From: Seriola aureovittata
Lineage: Eukaryota > Chordata > Actinopteri > Carangiformes > Carangidae
Assembly: GCF_021018895.1 (NCBI RefSeq)
Contig: NC_079374.1
Coordinates: forward strand, 3,652,212-3,716,211
DNA length: 64,000 bases
Direction: 5' to 3'
Position numbers and translations under genes: made by a program. A model generated the notes under the pieces. The model was given only the letters and a program-made list of their open reading frames with translations, made no database searches and was not told the origin of the DNA. Positions 26,675 through 38,889 of the stretch are shown in pieces. How positions within the stretch are numbered: the first letter of the stretch is position 1; each line of letters begins with the position of its first letter.

Positions 26675-27154
26675 GTGTTTTTGATATATCATTGTTATTA
26701 CTGTGGAAGTTTTAGCGTAGAGGGGTCCGGATCAGTATTCTTCACTGTGCAGAGCCGCTACTGTCGCTCTCTGAAGGCAGCGGCTTCCCACTCCGTCTCA
26801 CTCACATCATATCAGATTGAAGTTCAACACTGTCCTCTCCTGAATGAATCAAAGTTGCAGAACGTGTGTTAAAATAATCTCAACTCGAGGTCTGCGAGTT
26901 AGAGCGGACACACTGCGTCGCGTGATAAAGATGTCATATTGACCTGTTGATGTGATATTAACGTCTTTTTTAACCATTTGAGCAGCTGCATGTGGAGACA
27001 GTTTTATATGAGAATAAATACGATTTAATTGATCATTAAACCAAATCCAACATTTGAGTAGCCTGCGAACTCTACTACACACACACGTGTGTGAGCCGCA
27101 GCAGTTCAGCGACGCAGCCGCCACGCGCATGCAACGCAGATTTTTGGAGCTATT

Positions 27155-27300
27155 TGTTCCAAACATTTGGACCTGATGGTGGGACTGGATGAAAAGTTAA
27201 TATCATTGAAGTCATTGCAGTTCATCCTGAGAGGAACATGAATGTCTGGACAAAATTTTACGGCAATCCAGATTCACTGAAAACCCGCAGATCCGAACCC
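27155..27300. repeat. interspersed repeat related to 51350-51860
   Basis: Contains GGACCTGATGGTGG..CTGGATGAAAAGT, TTCATCCTGAGAGGAACATG and ACAAAATTTTACGGCAATCC. The copy at 51640-51830 has the same order (GTCATAAACC, GGTGGCACC, CACCAAATTTCATGGC). I recognise the family as frequent in teleosts. Confidence 0.5.
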
Positions 27301-29159
27301 GTGGCCTTCGTTGTCATCGTAGACCGCAAAGGCCGAACCGAAATAAGGGTTTGGTCTACGGAGGATTTCCACTTTGCGTCACCCACTGTGCCCGTCGTTA
27401 CCATTGCGTCACCTCTTGTCTCCTAGTAACCTTGACAACACAACACGTAACAGTTGTACTGTTAGCTGTTGAACGGAGCTGAAACCCAATAATTACATTT
27501 AAAAGTGTAATCCTCAGGTTCTCTGTCGCCGTTGATTGCTTCCTTTACCAGCGAGCAATGCATCTTGGGATAGGTTGGATCCACCCGATGGAAAAGAAGG
27601 TGGCGTTTGAAGGAGCCTTCGAAATTGAACAGCCTCGTCACGCTGTTGTGACACAATCTGTCTTCAAATGAAAATGAGACACAGCTCTGAAGGTTGTTCG
27701 TGGACCTTGAGTTGACTTTATTTTGATCGAGACCGATCTGAGTCCGGGCCGACCGGCGACTTCAAGACGTAAAATAAAACCTGCAGAGAATGTTTAAACG
27801 AGTGAATGTTGAAATCGTCTGCTTGTGATGTGAGGTTAGACGTCTGTGGGAAACTGCGGCACCCTGCTGAGGTCCGGTGTGAACTGGTGCAGGGCAGAGT
27901 GAGACTGGTGAGATGTTCTGATGGTACAGACTGAGGTCCACTGTAGGGTCGGGCTCCCACGCCTTTACACCCTGATTCCCTTTAAAAACTCACTGAGTTT
28001 ATACTCTCGCACCCAGGCCCCATGAAAACACACAGGACGTCCAAACAGCATCAGGTTGGTTATCGTTCACTCTCATGTCACACCAGTATAAAAACCTTTA
28101 ATCAGAACTGGCTCACCCGACACTGTGGGAAAGTCCGACGGTGACAAACGCAGCATATCACCTGATCCTTTACGTGTCGTCGTCCCTGATGGAGCCTGGG
28201 CGCAGAGAGACCTCAGTGGTGAAAGAGTGCATGTTTACAGTAACTTTACATTTAATGAGAGAATGGTTTTAGACAGCTATATTACCAAGTGTATATATTT
28301 GTTTATAATATTTTATCTGAAGTTAACTTAGATCACCGCATGCCTGCTGAAACAAAAGGAGAGTGAACAAAACCGGAGAGTGTGAATCAGAATATTCAAA
28401 CTTTTTTCTTTGCTTAAAAAAAAAAAAAAAAAAAAAAATCAATTTATCTGATATATTTATTTGTTGTGGTTTTTATTTTATTTTTTATTTTTTGGTAGCA
28501 TGTTTAAGAAAAAAAAAGGCAAAAAGAGATGATGTCTTGTTCCATTTAAAAGAAAAAGAAAGAATTCCCACATGAAGTTTCTACCATGACAACATCCATT
28601 TGTGATTTAGTGTCGGATCGAAGTGCAGCAACACGAACGCCCACACACGGCGCGTCTGAGTGAGTTTCCAATGTGTGTCACAACTCATGTCTATTCCTGT
28701 CCTCTGAAGTAATCAATTGCCTTAACAAATAAATGGAGCCGCTCTGTGCTCACAGGGACAAACAGAGAGGCCGAGTGTCTGCAGCAACCTGTTTAGTAAC
28801 GTGACGCCCTGAAAATGACCAAAAAGGATTTGATTTAACCGCCAACAGCTGAGCAGCAGAATTTAGACTTCTTTTTTTTTTTTTTTTATGTCATCCTACC
28901 CCTCAGTCAGCAGCAGGGTTTGGTTTCCATCTGATGCGATTTACTGCCTCAGAACTGACCTTAATGAACAAACAAGGGAGGTGATATCTGTGTCCATCTT
29001 TATCTGCTGTTTGAGTTTCCTGAATCAGTCGTCTCTAAAGATAAGAGGGAAAAAAATCCCATGAAAGAAGAGCAAAGCCAGTGACTTGTTTTCTGAATGT
29101 GGCTGCAACCCCGTCATAGATCAATAAGACTCACAAATCAATAAATGTTTTATAATTCG

Positions 29160-29383
29160 GTTGTTAACACTTTATAAATCATTAGTTTCTACACATTGAT
29201 GCAGGCTCACTATTTGGCAAGCTCAAGTTCATGCTTACGACTCATTCATCTTACTAATGAGTTACTCCTATTTATAACTGGTAAAAGGAGCCTTATTGTA
29301 AAGTGTAAAACTTATCAATTCATTAATAAGATTTTTAATACATTTTATAATTGTTAATTAATCATTTATAAAGTGGTAACAAC
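29160..29383. mobile_element. MITE-like element with 28-bp terminal inverted repeats
   Basis: The left end GTTGTTAACACTTTATAAAT.. and the reverse complement of the right end GTTGTTACCACTTTATAAAT.. agree at about 25 of 28 positions. The 220-bp element is AT-rich and non-coding. Related AT-rich fragments may lie near 31215-31320 and 52870-52990. Confidence 0.6.
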
Positions 29384-30984
29384 TGAATTAATGACATAAT
29401 TATGAAGCATTTATAAATGATCTTATTGTAGCGCGGTACCAACAGCTGGGCGCTGTAGTTTCAACAAACGTTACTTAAACTGGAGTAAAATTTAAATTTG
29501 TCAGGGACTATTTTCTGCTGCGGACTAATACGCATGTGGTGCTGTATTGCGTTTATCCAGCAGCAGGACGCCGTACGTGGGATCGACTGAAAAACTGCAG
29601 TGCCCATGTTCATGGTCATGAAGGAACGTGTCATTTATATGTTTTTAATCATCATCATCATCAGTTTTACTTGTTAAATGAGATAAATTCAGTGGTGATT
29701 TGGTCTTTTCATGGGATTTATTTACAAATACAGGAATACGGTTTATCACCAGCCTTGTTTATTCTGCCGTTGCTTTGATACCAGAATTAAGTCAAATTAA
29801 GACAGAAATCCTCCCTTTGACACCCAGAGAACTTGTTCAGAGGTGTAAAGTGTTTTGTTAGCTCCACCAGCCTGGTTTACATCTCCTCTGAGATCTCTTC
29901 CTGTCTGACAACTCTCAGTAAAGCCAGAACAAGCTCGTCACATTCAGCCGAGGTCGAGTTACCAGACGCGTTTCCAGCTGCAGAGACGGAGACGGGCTTA
30001 AAACACAAAACAGGACACGGCACACGGCTGCTCCGCTCGGTGTCGCCGCCTCTTTGATTTCTCCCTGCGTGAGTCAGCAGTGAAGCCCCTCGGCCTCTGA
30101 TTCAAAAAGGCTATAAACCTTCCTCATGGTGACCTTTTAGATGTTTGTGGTCGCACTGGAAACATCTCGTCAAGAGCAAATTACATACATCATCATCAGA
30201 AGAAGAAGAAGGAGAGAAATGAAGCAGAAATACGACACATCAACCAGATTAGCTGCGTTTTAAGACAAGTTTAATATATATTTTATGGAGGAGAATTATT
30301 GGCAGCATCTTCACCCCACCCCCTCTTTTTTTTGTTGTGGTGCTATTTCAGCCCCCACCGCCAATCTGAGGCAAAGGTGGCCCTACAGTCCCGACCGGTG
30401 CGATCCAGTTCTCATCCTGGGACTGATTAGCGGTATTGAGTGACATCAGAGGCACAGATGCAGCAGAGAGCCCCGGCAGCGTGTTGTTGCTCCACATGTG
30501 CATAAAACCATCAGATCATAGAGTCACAGATCAGATTCTACATATCACAACAGCAGCGTCATCGCACAGCTTCAGGGGATTAATATTATTGTTATTAATA
30601 TTATTACAGAGTAGGAGAAATCTACTGTATGTAACCAAGAGGACAGTTAATCAAATTATCTGTTTTATAAACTCTACGTCTGTGATATGAGCCCTCTGCC
30701 CGCCCCGCCCCCTCCCTCAGGGTCAGTATGGTGGGGGGGACTCTCAGCCCGCAGAGGGTCAAGGGCAGACCGTCCCCCGTGTTGTCCAGGACCTGATTGG
30801 ATGAGCGAGGTTGAGGAATCGATACGCCCAGCCTCCGCAGTCTGCCCTGTGTCTGTCTCTACAGTATGTCGCCCTCACTGTTTGTTAGCTGTTGGCATTT
30901 TGATGGACTAAACATTTTACCAAATAAACACCAGAGGTTGAATATGCATTTTGTCCCTTTTCTTTCTTTAATCTCACAAATATA

Positions 30985-31181
30985 AGGTCCCATCCAGTGT
31001 AAAGGTCTGTGTCCATGTGTAGTGTGATTATAGATCAGCTCTAGCTTCTATATTAATACTGTGAAAGTATCAAAGCCTCAGTCCACAGAGAAATGCACAC
31101 AGCCTGTATTCAGAAACTGAGCCTTAAAACCAGCCGTCAGGACTTCTGGAACTTTGTGATGTCACAACGAAGCAGTCACCA
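30985..31181. mobile_element. TTAA-type MITE-like element (family A, truncated copy 2)
   Basis: Nearly identical to the first 200 bp of 18683-19186, starting AGGTCCCATCCAGTGTAAAG, then stopping abruptly near GCAGTCACCA. No right end follows. Confidence 0.6.
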
Positions 31182-32308
31182 GTCTCCAGCCAACCCAAAA
31201 CTTGTTTTATTAATGTCAGATATCGGATCTATAAAGCATTACTAAATGATGGATTAATCATTAATAAAGTCATTAATTATATTTATTATAAACCCTTTAT
31301 CAGAAAGTTGCTGTTCGTTCAGTTGAACTTGTGAACAGCTGCTGAAACCGGCTCCTGCTCTTTTGTGACCTGATCAGAACGTGTTACATCTGTTTGTTAG
31401 TGAAGCCTGATAAAGACTGAGAGCTGATTATTTTTTATCTTCACGCATCAGTTGAAGACAAATAACATCCAATGACACGTGTGACTGTAAACACGTTTCA
31501 GACTGAGAGGAAACGTGTGATGAGGATGAGTGAGCGAACGATAAGACAGTGGTTTAATGAAAACAACAGAAACAGCCAGTGTTAATATTAGATTATGCAA
31601 TTCACTGTCACTCTAGTTGTGGCCTTGAAAAAGGTGAAAATGAAGCAATCATTTAGTTTTCTGACGCACTGTCAACAGAAAAATATATGTTTTATTAATT
31701 TATTTATTATAAATTATTTTGTATTTCTTTTATGTACATTTTAAACTTACACTTACAAGTAAATTGTCACTTAAAAGTATGAAAGTCTTATTTGCTAAAT
31801 GTAGTAAAAGTCTTGAGTGAATGAACTTTTCCTCTAGTGACACCATCAGCCTCGTCTGTGCTTCGTGGCTAATGCTAATTAGCAAATGTTAGCTTATCGA
31901 CATGGTAAACAAGCAAGCACATGCATCTGTCATGGCTCTTGTGGTAATCAGACATGGAGTGATTATAGTGCTTTAAAGAAAGTCTGCACAGACAGGAATC
32001 TTTCAGTGTGAGATCTGAGGCTTTAATATTGTTTCAAGAATCAGTCTGTCGAAGTATTTATTCAGCCAGCCGAGCTCAAAGAGCTGCTGTGCTGCTGTTA
32101 GCACGGCTGCAGACTCTGTCCTGTTAAAACCTACATGTGTAAGTGTGTGTCGGTTTCAAATCTGAAACCTGGAAACAAAGAAAAAGACACGATGTGTAAA
32201 TCACATTAGAACAAGAGGAAGGTTTTTGTAGCTCCTCGTCATCTTCAGTCTTTTTTTTCTTTTTACGGCCTTTTGTCCCTGATCTGTTCCCGTAGCTTCT
32301 TGCAGAGT

Positions 32309-32330
32309 GAGAGAGAGAGAGAGAGAGAGA
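32309..32330 (+). repeat. (GA)n microsatellite
   Basis: About eleven GA units. Confidence 0.9.
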
Positions 32331-33085
32331 AAACAGAAAATGTCAAAGAAGAAGAGGGAGGCATTGAATTAAGAATGGAAGAGAGACAAGAGAGAGATAA
32401 TAAAAGAAAGCGTGGTTATACAACTCAGAGCCTCAGAAGAGTCTGCCTTTGGCGAGGCTTGTTGAGTACGGCTGCTAAGATAACAAGGCAGGAATTATCT
32501 CCCAAAGTGCTATTAATAGCAGGCGAGTCACATCTTGTCCCTCAGTGAGAGAGCATCCTGCGCCCAGAGGCTCTACTTTCCCATTTTAACTCTTTTTGAA
32601 ATGTGCATTTTGACAGACATTTTGCAAGCTGGGACAGACTGCCGAGGCTCTGTGTTGTAATACTCTGAGCCACTTGTGCTTCATCACGGTGGCTGTTATT
32701 CTGGCCGTGATGAGGCTAAAGGTCGAGCCACTGATGGGATCAACTACAACAGTTTTTGTCGTGGAAACGCTGATGTTTTCATTTCTTTTTAGCACTTCTC
32801 ATCCATGTTTGTTGAGGAGTTGAGGGTCGAAGTTCGTTTTTCTTCCTTTAAAAAGTCAGTCAATACAACAGTCTGCGTTCTGGAGCTTTCAGTCATATCG
32901 ACAATGATCTTTGAGCTTCAGTTTGTAAAGGGGAACTCCACCGGTTTCACATCAAAGTCTGTTTGAAAATGAAAAAGGAAAAACATCTCAGGGTGTGGAG
33001 TCAGAGAGACGTGAGCTCACCAGACCTTTGTAGCCTGATGCTCATCTCAGCTCAAGATGCTCCAGGCTACATCAGCTACAAACAC

Positions 33086-33133
<48 letters not shown>
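33086..33133 (+). repeat. (AC)n microsatellite
   Basis: About 24 AC units. Confidence 0.95.
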
Positions 33134-33139
<6 letters not shown>

Positions 33140-33315
33140 TCTCAGAGTTGCATTGTGAGTAATGTATATGTGTAAATCTTTGGAGGGTTTTTTTTAAGCC
33201 AACATACAAATTGCCTCTTTCACCGCTGCCCTGAGCTCGAAAATAAACTTTTAACCTTAAAACCGGGTCAACTGTCCTGACGTGCATGAAGGATCGTGGT
33301 TCAGAGATTCCAGGC

Positions 33316-33662
33316 AAAGTATTTTCACTCAATTACTGCAAGTAAAATTTGTTGTACTTGTACTTTACTTGAGTTTTTCCATTTTAAAGGTCCCATCAAG
33401 TCTAAAGGTAGATGCCCATGTGTTGTTTGATTATAAAGTGGGTCTCATTAAATTAAAATTAGCTCCACCTGTAATATATAATATTCTGAAATGGGTCATT
33501 CTGCCTAGTTAGTACTTTTACTTTTGGTTCTTTAAGAATATATTGATACTAATACTTTTGTACTTTTACTTAATTACCTAAGTGAAATTTCAAGTTCATA
33601 TATCTTACATGTAAAATAGTATTTCTACACTATGACTCCAGTTAAAGATCGACTTCTTCCAC
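33316..33662. repeat. teleost interspersed repeat (ACTTTTACTT family) with nested insertion
   Basis: Flanks 33316-33383 and about 33440-33662 contain TTACTTGAGTTTTTCCATT, GGGTCATTCTGCC, TTAGTACTTTTACTTTTGG and GTACTTTTACTTAATTACC, a well-known fish repeat pattern. A TTAA-flanked fragment interrupts it at 33388. Confidence 0.5.
33388..33440. mobile_element. TTAA-type MITE-like fragment (family A, copy 4)
   Basis: AGGTCCCATCAAGTCTAAAG preceded by TTAA (33384-33387). Similarity to the other family A copies continues through CCCATGTGTTG..GATTATA, then ends. Confidence 0.45.
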
Positions 33663-33847
33663 CAATGTTTTTCTCACCTGCAGGTTAATGAAGGACTCAG
33701 GATTAGCCCAGATCAGCCCCAGGCAGGTCAGCTGACCTGGCCGTTATGTCAGTGTCACACTAACCCACAGTCGTCGTCTTCGAGGGAACAGGACGTTAAA
33801 TCCTGCCCTGCCTTCACAGCTCCCACTTTCACACTCACAGTCATCCT

Positions 33848-33848
<1 letters not shown>

Positions 33849-33874
<26 letters not shown>
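33849..33874 (+). repeat. (GA)n microsatellite
   Basis: About thirteen GA units. Confidence 0.9.
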
Positions 33875-33878
<4 letters not shown>

Positions 33879-34744
33879 GTACACAAGCAGCGTGTCACCC
33901 TTTGCATATGGCACATTTATTTCAGGAAAGAGTAAGAACAGCAACGCAATGTGCTCACTCTCCACACGCCTCCAAATGACCACCCACCACATCCGCACCA
34001 GCGAAGAGGTGCGGCGTGCAGCGGACCTGCAGAGCTGCTGCTCTGTGAGACGTGTCCTCTGCCACTTAATGCTTTCACACACATGTACGACTGAATTTGT
34101 CGGACGGTATTTTTAAACTCTTTCACCTCCACATTTTTCAGTCGTGAAAGACAAGCTGTTTGCCTTTGGCCTTTGACCTCTGTGAGGACCAACAAAGATA
34201 GCCCTGCGCCCTATGTGACAACTAGATGTGTGTTTGTCTGCTCTTACTATTATTGCCTCTGCAGCAGCCTCGTGTAATCTCTGCGTCCTGGCTGCAGGGA
34301 TTTGTCGGGATTATATTTTTTATAACAGCTGCTAGAATTTGTTTTAAACTCTGAGTGACGTTTGCAGTCGTATAGAGTTGATATGAAGGATTCCTAATTT
34401 GGTGACCGAGGTGATAATGACCAGGGTTATTTATTTATGACCTCTAACCTGTGGGCTTCAACAGCCGCTCCCGCACATACATATCTGTATTTAAACACAA
34501 ACTCGAATGGTAACATCTTATTTTCCCTCAGATACTTTGTCACTGTCAGAACTCGGGAAAGTTTTATGTTTGTAAATTTTAAAACTGATAGTGAAAGAAG
34601 CAGATCAGACAAAGCTGGTTTAGAATTAGATTTTTTAAAGTTTGGACACTTATACGTGTTTGAAAAGATGAACGAAACACTGACTATAAGGTTTTGTTCT
34701 TATTAAAATCACAACAGTTGATGTTTGTAGTTTGAATGGACTTC

Positions 34745-36235
34745 AGTGGTGGAGGAAATATTCAGATCCTCTACTTAAGTAAAAGTACTAAAACCACACT
34801 GTGAAAATACAATTAATACAATAAAAAATCCTGCATGGAAAATGTAACTTAAATAAAATCAGGACAATTCTCACATAGGTAATTTTTTTAAAAACTTCGT
34901 ACGGAACTACAACTCATGATTTCATCATTATCGATTAATTTGCTGATTATTTTCTTGATTAATCAACTTTGATTTGTGAAAATTCTGAAAATGGTCAGAA
35001 ACCAAACCAGAGCAGCAAATCTTCCCATTTGAGAAGCTGGAACCATGAAATGTTTGGTTTTCAAAAACAAGGTACAATGCAGGTGCAAACTGTATGAAGT
35101 GGTGATCAAGTTCAAGATGGGATAAAAAAAAAAAAACAATCAAAATAGGATTAAAAACCTGTGCTGCTGATGAAAGGTCAGCTGGTCACTAGAGTTAATT
35201 ACCATCCTCCAGTGAGAAAATGTCTTCATGCTAATGTGACCTGTATTTGCTCGGATATGTGCTCTGGACCAAAGTGATGGACAGAATGATTAACCTCATC
35301 ATCTCCACTTACAACGCAAAAAGCTCTTCAATCAAACTAATCAGATTGTGTGGAGTTAAATAACATTGCTAATGCATTTTGTGTGTGTTTTGATAGATAG
35401 ATTGATATATATGATTCTGTAGATCATATGTGACTATTAGAAAAATCTATTTGCAGACTATTAGAAAAAAGAAACAAAGCCGGTGGCAGGTTTTCAGATA
35501 TATGCAGATGATACAGGCATTTATGTCTTCAATAGAAGACTGTAAATGCCATGACACAGCATCTATGACATAGAGTTTAATACATCCCATGGTGTTTTAC
35601 AGCAATCGAGCTCTTATGATGGATGATACATAATCGAACAATTGATAATTTGGACAGGCATTCTGCATATGACAATAAAGACTCTTGAACTCATTTGAAC
35701 TCTTGAACTTGAAAGTAACTAAAGCTTTAGAATAAATGCAGTGGAGTAAAAACTAGCCTACAGTATTCAGAAATGTATGTAAATGTATAAAACAGCATAA
35801 AATAGAATTAGCCCACACAAAAATGTCCTTATATCAAGAGTGATATTTCCATATATGTCAACTATAAGGGGATATATTATTATCACACATATACACCCTC
35901 TGGATATATAAAGATATACGTTTTTTAAGTACAATTTCTACATTTATTAAGAATATCTATATGATGAATTTTATTTGATATAACATATTTGTTAAGGATA
36001 TATATTCAATTTATAAACGAGCGCTTATTGAAACAACATACTATATAACTTTTGATATAAATGTAAAAAGTTATAAATGTCTTTATTAATTTGATCAATT
36101 TTATACATTCACACATTTACACATCTTTTGTATTTACTGTATATACATTATATCAACATATATTGACAGGCTTTGCAATGTATACATATATTACATATGT
36201 CTACAATGTACAATACAAGCATATATATATGTGTG

Positions 36236-36292
<57 letters not shown>

Positions 36293-36299
36293 TGTGTAA

Positions 36300-36349
<50 letters not shown>

Positions 36350-36505
36350 AAATGTATATATATATATATATATATATATGTATGGAAATGTTTTATATGT
36401 GCATATATTACATTTGCATATGGGAGTCAAGTAAAGTAGAAGTACCTAAGACTGTACTTAATTACAGTGCTGGAGTAAATGTACTTAGTTACTTTGTTAC
36501 CAACA
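34745..36505. repeat. ACTTTTACTT-family repeat split by other insertions
   Basis: The left piece 34745-34880 (GTGGAGGAAATATTCAGATCC, ACTTAAGTAAAAGTACTAAA) and right pieces 35712-35800 (AAGTAACTAAAGCTTTAGA, GCAGTGGAGTAAAAA) and 36430-36505 (AGAAGTACCTAAGACTGTAC, GAGTAAATGTACTTAGTTAC) appear in the order expected for one element, opposite in orientation to 33316-33662. AT-rich sequence, a possible retroelement tail near 35660 and a TA/TG tract separate them. Confidence 0.45.
36221..36380 (+). repeat. compound (TA)n(TG)n microsatellite
   Basis: Alternating TATATA and TGTGTG blocks, repeated about three times with TGTAAATG joints. It lies about 330 bp upstream of the first CCAAT box of etv5. Confidence 0.95.
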
Positions 36506-36639
36506 GAAGAGTTAATTGAGTAAAGTTGATCCAATTTGTTTTAACAGCGTGATCATGTGTCATTAGAGTCAAGGGAAAGCCGTCGTGAGTCTGTAGGTTT
36601 GAGTACATTTCCACTGCAGCTGGCCCTTTAAAAAACACA

Positions 36640-36850
36640 TCTTGGCATTGAGGGTTGAAAAAAGTGTGAATGAAATCCAGCCATTCATAAATATAGGCCC
36701 CTGCCGCGCTGTGATTGGCCAAACCGCGGCTCGTGCATAATTCATGAGCTGCGGAGACGCCACTGGCTCCTGGCTTTAACGGACGTGCCGGCTCAGCCAA
36801 TCAGCGCGCGGCTCCGCGTGCCGCTGGAGCCCAGGGGAAAAACCGACCGG
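36640..36850 (+). promoter_or_regulatory. etv5: etv5 promoter region with two CCAAT boxes
   Basis: CpG-rich sequence with GATTGG (reverse CCAAT, 36714-36718) and CCAAT (36797-36801), and a TATA-like ATAAATATA at 36687-36695. It lies directly upstream of a probable first exon ending at 37031. The start site is inferred. Confidence 0.55.
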
Positions 36851-37031
36851 GCCATTAACGAAAAGCTCAGTCAAGTTTTGTGAGTCGAAGGAGACGCATC
36901 AGTGTGTCCGCGCGCAGAACCAATACACGACTATCGACACGTTGGGTTTTTTTTTATTTTTTATTTTTTTATTTGTGGATATTTCTACTGCTTTTTCCCG
37001 CTACAGAGGACGTTTTCCACACACGGACAAG
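36850..37031 (+). other. etv5: etv5 non-coding first exon (5' limit uncertain)
   Basis: Sequence after the CCAAT boxes ends in CACGGACAAG followed by donor GTAAGC at 37032. No ATG in frame with the main coding region. A spliced leader fits, because the start-codon exon has its own acceptor at 38736. Confidence 0.5.
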
Positions 37032-38736
37032 GTAAGCTGCAGGACTTCTTTCGACGGGAACTTGCTTTGCTTTTTCTTTTTTGCGGAGCTTCGCTGTGGC
37101 TGGTTGTTTTTCTAACGTTGTTTTTAGACTGCAAACGAACGCAACGCCATCTTATTTAAAGATATTTACTTTGGCAACCATTTTATATCGACTCCTATGT
37201 GAGTGAAATGTCGTATTTAAAGCCCCGCGTGTGTTGTATTTGGCTCTTTATTTATCTGCGTGCGTGTTGGCTGTGGCTTATCAGCGCGGTCAGGCGACTG
37301 TTTGTGATTTTTTTTTTTTTTTATGAATGGACGGGCCATTTTTTTTTTTTCCTCCCTCTGTGTTTCCACACGGATCGAGTTTCACTTCATTGAGAAAAAC
37401 AAGGGAGGGATGGGGTGGGGGAAGGGCGGGGAGGGGTGGAGGAGGAGTGGGGGGGGGGGCAGCAGGGGGAGGTTGAAGGGGGGGGGTGTCGGATGATCTT
37501 CCTCCCCTCGCGCCCCCCCCCAGACGCAAAAGTTTTACTGAGATTTAGCAAATTTTTGTGATAAAAGTTGGTCTGAATTACACAATAACACAAGTTCAAC
37601 TGTGATTTTGTTGTGAACTTTATGTAGTTTTTTTTTTTTTTTTGCATTTTATTTTTTTTAGTTAAAACCTAATTATAATATTATAATAATCTATGCAGTT
37701 GTCATATTTCATTAGTAGGTCATTACTGTTATAATAAAAGTAACTTTACCTCATATTTAAATACACATATCCCATCTTGCAAGTCATTATTCTACTACGT
37801 GTGAACGGTGGGTCAGAGTAGAGCCGGTTAAATAGTCGGTGTTAATTTTCTACTGCAGATTGACGTGTTGTGTTAATATAAACTTGTACATTTGGGGCTC
37901 TAATGTTGTAAGTGGCGTCTGTAATTATTGCCCAGCGGCTATTCTTCATTCGTCATCCATTAACAGGAGATAGAGGAGTGAGTCATATCACTCTGCTGAG
38001 GGAGAAGAAACAATAGAGGCAGAACTTGTTTTTCTTCAAGTTGAGTTATTGTTGTTTTAAAGGGAACCCCCCCCCCCCCCCCCCCCCTTTATTTGTTTGT
38101 TGGTAGTGTTTCTAACTTGATCAAGTTGTGCACAGGGGAAACAGGCAGTTAGGTTCAAGCCTTTATAAGACACTAATCAGCTCTATGACATGTCTGGCCC
38201 TTTTTTCCTTTTATCTTGTTTGGGAGGCTTTGCGTTGTAGAGCACGCCACAGCTGACTCTTTCCAAGTCTTTTTCTCACTATCTCCAAGCTGATTATAGT
38301 GGAAAAGTAGTGCCCGCAGATGGCCAGCGAGTGTAGCTTATATAACTGTGTTACATGTATTCAGTAATGACCGTGTGTTTACACTGTGCTCCGCATCAAA
38401 GAGCTGTTTGTTGGTTAAATAAAATAAAAAAGAAGGACCGAGAGAAGACGCCGGCCTTGTTGCAGCATCAGAATATCTGATGCGGAGGAGCAGTTGTGCT
38501 GCTGCATAAACACATTGTTATACAGTGAAGCCCAAGAGGCAGTATGACTTCAACAAATACAGAACTCAATAGCCCTTTTACACAGTTAGTGCTTGTTTAA
38601 TAAGGATTAAAATGACATTAAAGAGGCTTAAAGTGAAATGTTTATTTAATATAAACATTAATGCTTCTTGTAGTGTAAGCGTGACATTGACTTTCATGAC
38701 CCTTTGGTTTATGTTTACTCTCCTGATCTTTTCCAG
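37032..38736 (+). other. etv5: etv5 intron 1, 1.7 kb
   Basis: Contains T-rich and G-rich low-complexity stretches (37309-37350, 37407-37520) and a C21 run at 38067-38087. No exon supported. Confidence 0.6.
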
Positions 38737-38889
38737 TGACCCACAAAGTGACCCCCAGGCGCTGTCGCTTCACAGCGAACACCCCCCCCTCCCCCAACCC
38801 CCCCAATATCGAAGCCCCCCCCCCCCAATCACCCAGATAACATGGACGGATTCTACGACCAGCAAGTCCCATTTATGGTCCCACCCAGC
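38737..38889 (+). CDS. etv5: etv5 exon with start codon
   Basis: Acceptor TCTTTTCCAG ends at 38736. A C-rich leader precedes ATG at 38842 (context ATAACATGG); coding runs to 38889 (16 codons, [16 protein letters not shown]). Donor GTAAGT. The 105-nt leader part has C8, C7 and C13-class runs. Confidence 0.93.

Larger units (their letters stand above)
26471..36640. other. intergenic region between dgkg and etv5
   Basis: About 10 kb without a supportable gene. It holds repeats listed separately, homopolymers (poly-A near 28416-28438, poly-T near 28871-28887) and (CA)/(GA) microsatellites. Regulatory elements of etv5 may lie here but cannot be recognised by eye. Confidence 0.6.

Noticed and set aside
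36091..36439. Open frames of YIYIYI and CVCVCV residues on both strands
   Set aside because: Translations of the TA/TG microsatellite.
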